From Acidithiobacillus sulfuriphilus (lineage in GTDB: Bacteria > Pseudomonadota > Gammaproteobacteria > Acidithiobacillales > Acidithiobacillaceae): 19,954 nucleotides of DNA. Positions 15,129 through 19,954 of the stretch are shown here, in pieces. The position numbers and the translations under genes are program-made. Positions within the stretch are counted from its first letter, which is position 1. Each line of letters begins with the position of its first letter. The notes below the pieces were generated by a model. The model saw only the letters and a program-made list of their open reading frames with translations. It had not been told where the DNA came from and ran no database searches. The stretch is from NCBI RefSeq assembly GCF_003721225.1, contig NZ_RIZI01000140.1:1-19954 (forward strand), read 5' to 3'.

Positions 15129-15601
15129 CTACTCGTAGCGTACCGCGAGGATGGTGTATTCGCGGATACCGCCGGGCGCCCGCACCTCGACGGGATCACC
15201 CGCCATCTTGCTGATGAGCGCCCGGGCGATGGGGGAGCTGATGGAGATCTTGTTTTCCTTGAGGTCGGCCTCGGCATCGCCCACGATCTGATAGGTGACT
15301 TCGTTGCCTTCGGCATCTTCCAGTTCCACCGTGGCACCAAAGACGACCTTGCCGCCGGCGTTGAGGGTTTTAGGATCGATAACCTGGGCGCGGGCGATAT
15401 TGTCCTCGATCTCACGGATCCGCCCTTCGATGAAGGCCTGCTGTTCCTTGGCGGCATCGTATTCCGCATTTTCCGAAAGATCGCCCTTGGCGCGGGCCTC
15501 GGCAATGGCTTCAATGACGGCGGGCCTTTCCACCGTCTTCAGGCGTTGCAGTTCCTCGCGCAGGCGCTGGGCGCCGATGACCGTCATGGGGATTTTCTGG
15601 C

Positions 15602-15605
<4 letters not shown>
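15129..15605 (-). CDS. greA: transcript cleavage factor GreA
   Basis: Binds the RNA polymerase secondary channel and stimulates cleavage of backtracked transcripts so that elongation can resume. The 158-aa product has the N-terminal coiled coil (about 1-75) with the tip acidic pair Asp42 and Glu45 in [15 protein letters not shown], and the C-terminal FKBP-like domain (about 80-158; [23 protein letters not shown]). Its ATG overlaps the carB stop by four bases (ATGA on the minus strand), indicating translational coupling. The carAB-greA order is common in proteobacteria. Confidence 0.97.
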
Positions 15606-18830
<3,225 letters not shown>

Positions 18831-18838
<8 letters not shown>

Positions 18839-19954
18839 GGGCGCGGGCCTCCTGCTGGTCCATGAGGGCGATGAAGGCGTCGAAGATCACGCCGGCGTCA
18901 TGGGGACCGGGCCCGGCCTCGGGGTGTCCCTGGAAGGAGAGAACGGGCAGATCGCGGTGGGCCATCCCCTGCAGGCTGCCGTCAAAGAGGGAGAGGTGGG
19001 TGACCTCCAGGCAGTCGGGCAGGGTTCGGGCATCCACGGCAAAGCCGTGATTCTGGCTGGTGATGAGGACCCGGCCGCTATGGAGGTCCTTGACGGGATG
19101 GTTGGCGCCATGGTGGCCGAATTTCATCTTGATCGTCTGCGCACCCAAGGCCAGGCCCAAAAGCTGGTGGCCCAGGCAGAGCCCAAAGGCGGGAATGCCG
19201 GCGGCGATCACCTCGCGCAGGGCCTCCCGGCCATAATCCACTGCCGCCGGGTCGCCGGGGCCGTTGGAAAAGAGCACCCCATGGGGCGCCAGGGCGATGA
19301 TCTCCGCTGCCGCCGTGCGGGGCGGCACCACGGTCACGCGGCAGCCGCGATCCACCAGCAGGCGCAGGATGTTGCGCTTGGTGCCGAAGTCAACCACCAC
19401 CACATGCCGCGACAAATGCCCTGCTAACTGGGAGACATAGTCCTGCTCGGGGCGCACGCTCCCGTGTTGCCAGGTGTAGGTCTTTCGGCAGCCCGCCGCT
19501 TGGGCCAGGTCCATGCCCAGCAGGCCGGGAAAGGCGCGGGCCGCTGCCAGGGCGGTGGCATCATCGACCCGATCCCCTACCAGGACTGCGGCATTCTGGG
19601 CACCCCCATCGCGCAACCGGCGGGTCAACGCCCGCGTGTCGATACCCGCGATGCCGGGCACCCGATGGCGGGCGAGGAAGGCGGGCAGCGCTTCCTGGCT
19701 GCGCCAACTGCTCGGTGCGCGGGGCGGATTGCGCAGCACCAGGGCCGCGCAGTACACCCTTTCGCCCTCGGCATCTTCGGGGTTGATGCCGACATTACCG
19801 ACATGCGGGTAGGTAAGGGTCACGATCTGGCCCATATAGGAAGGATCCGTGAGGATCTCCTGATAACCGGTCATGGCGGTATTGAAACAGATTTCGCCCA
19901 CGGCAAGTCCTGCCGCGCCAAAGCCCGTTCCGCGAAAGATGCTACCGTCTGCAG
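18831..19954 (-). CDS. carA: carbamoyl-phosphate synthase small subunit (5' end outside window)
   Basis: Glutaminase subunit: hydrolyses glutamine and passes ammonia to CarB. The reading frame stays open from the TAA (18831-18833) to the right window edge, giving 373 residues. The visible N-terminus ([20 protein letters not shown]) aligns with about residue 11 of E. coli CarA, so only a short piece and the start codon are missing. A GTG at 19899-19901 is not the true start, since conserved sequence continues upstream. Signatures are [33 protein letters not shown], the nucleophile FGLCLGHQ (Cys codon at 19176-19178), [13 protein letters not shown] and [13 protein letters not shown] with the catalytic His/Glu. 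Any upstream regulatory leader lies beyond the window. Confidence 0.97.

Overview
This is a GC-rich chromosomal segment from a proteobacterium-like organism. It holds ordinary biosynthetic genes on both sides of a complete quinol-oxidase cluster. The block hdeD-like / cyoABCD / ctaA-like / ctaB / MFS transporter, next to leuCD, rpiA and carAB-greA, suggests an acidophilic chemolithotroph of the Acidithiobacillus type. That taxonomic call is an inference from gene content; no marker gene is present to confirm it.

Layout. Positions 1-2800 (+ strand): the possible end of an unknown gene, then leuC, a 57-codon membrane-type small ORF, leuD and an unrecognised 105-aa protein. Positions 2833-4981 (- strand, read right to left): a DJ-1/PfpI-superfamily (Hsp31-like) protein, rpiA and pdxH, closely spaced and probably one operon. 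Positions 4982-5540: the only long gene-free stretch. It holds a terminator-like structure pointing along the + strand with no gene in front of it, an AT-rich inverted repeat, a very AT-rich block (about 17% GC by hand count over 5281-5400) and presumably the promoters of the next block. Positions 5541-13844 (+ strand): hdeD-like membrane protein, cyoA, cyoB, cyoC, cyoD, a heme A synthase-like protein, protoheme farnesyltransferase and an MFS permease. Positions 13877-19954 (- strand, read right to left): carA (5' end outside the window), carB, greA, a DUF202-type membrane protein and uppP.

How the genes work together. leuC and leuD encode the two subunits of isopropylmalate isomerase; leuB is not in the window. 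The cyo block supplies a four-subunit proton-pumping quinol oxidase and its heme-modifying enzymes. CyoA lacks the CuA ligands and CyoB keeps the quinol-site residues, so the enzyme should oxidise quinol rather than cytochrome c. The heme A synthase-like gene raises the question of which heme the oxidase carries. carA and carB make carbamoyl phosphate for arginine and pyrimidines; greA and uppP serve transcription and cell-wall lipid recycling.

Most of the window is conventional. The least explained parts are the 4982-5540 intergenic region, the hairpins inside the cyo cluster, the small ORF between leuC and leuD, the 105-aa protein after leuD, and the heme A synthase-like gene inside a quinol-oxidase cluster.
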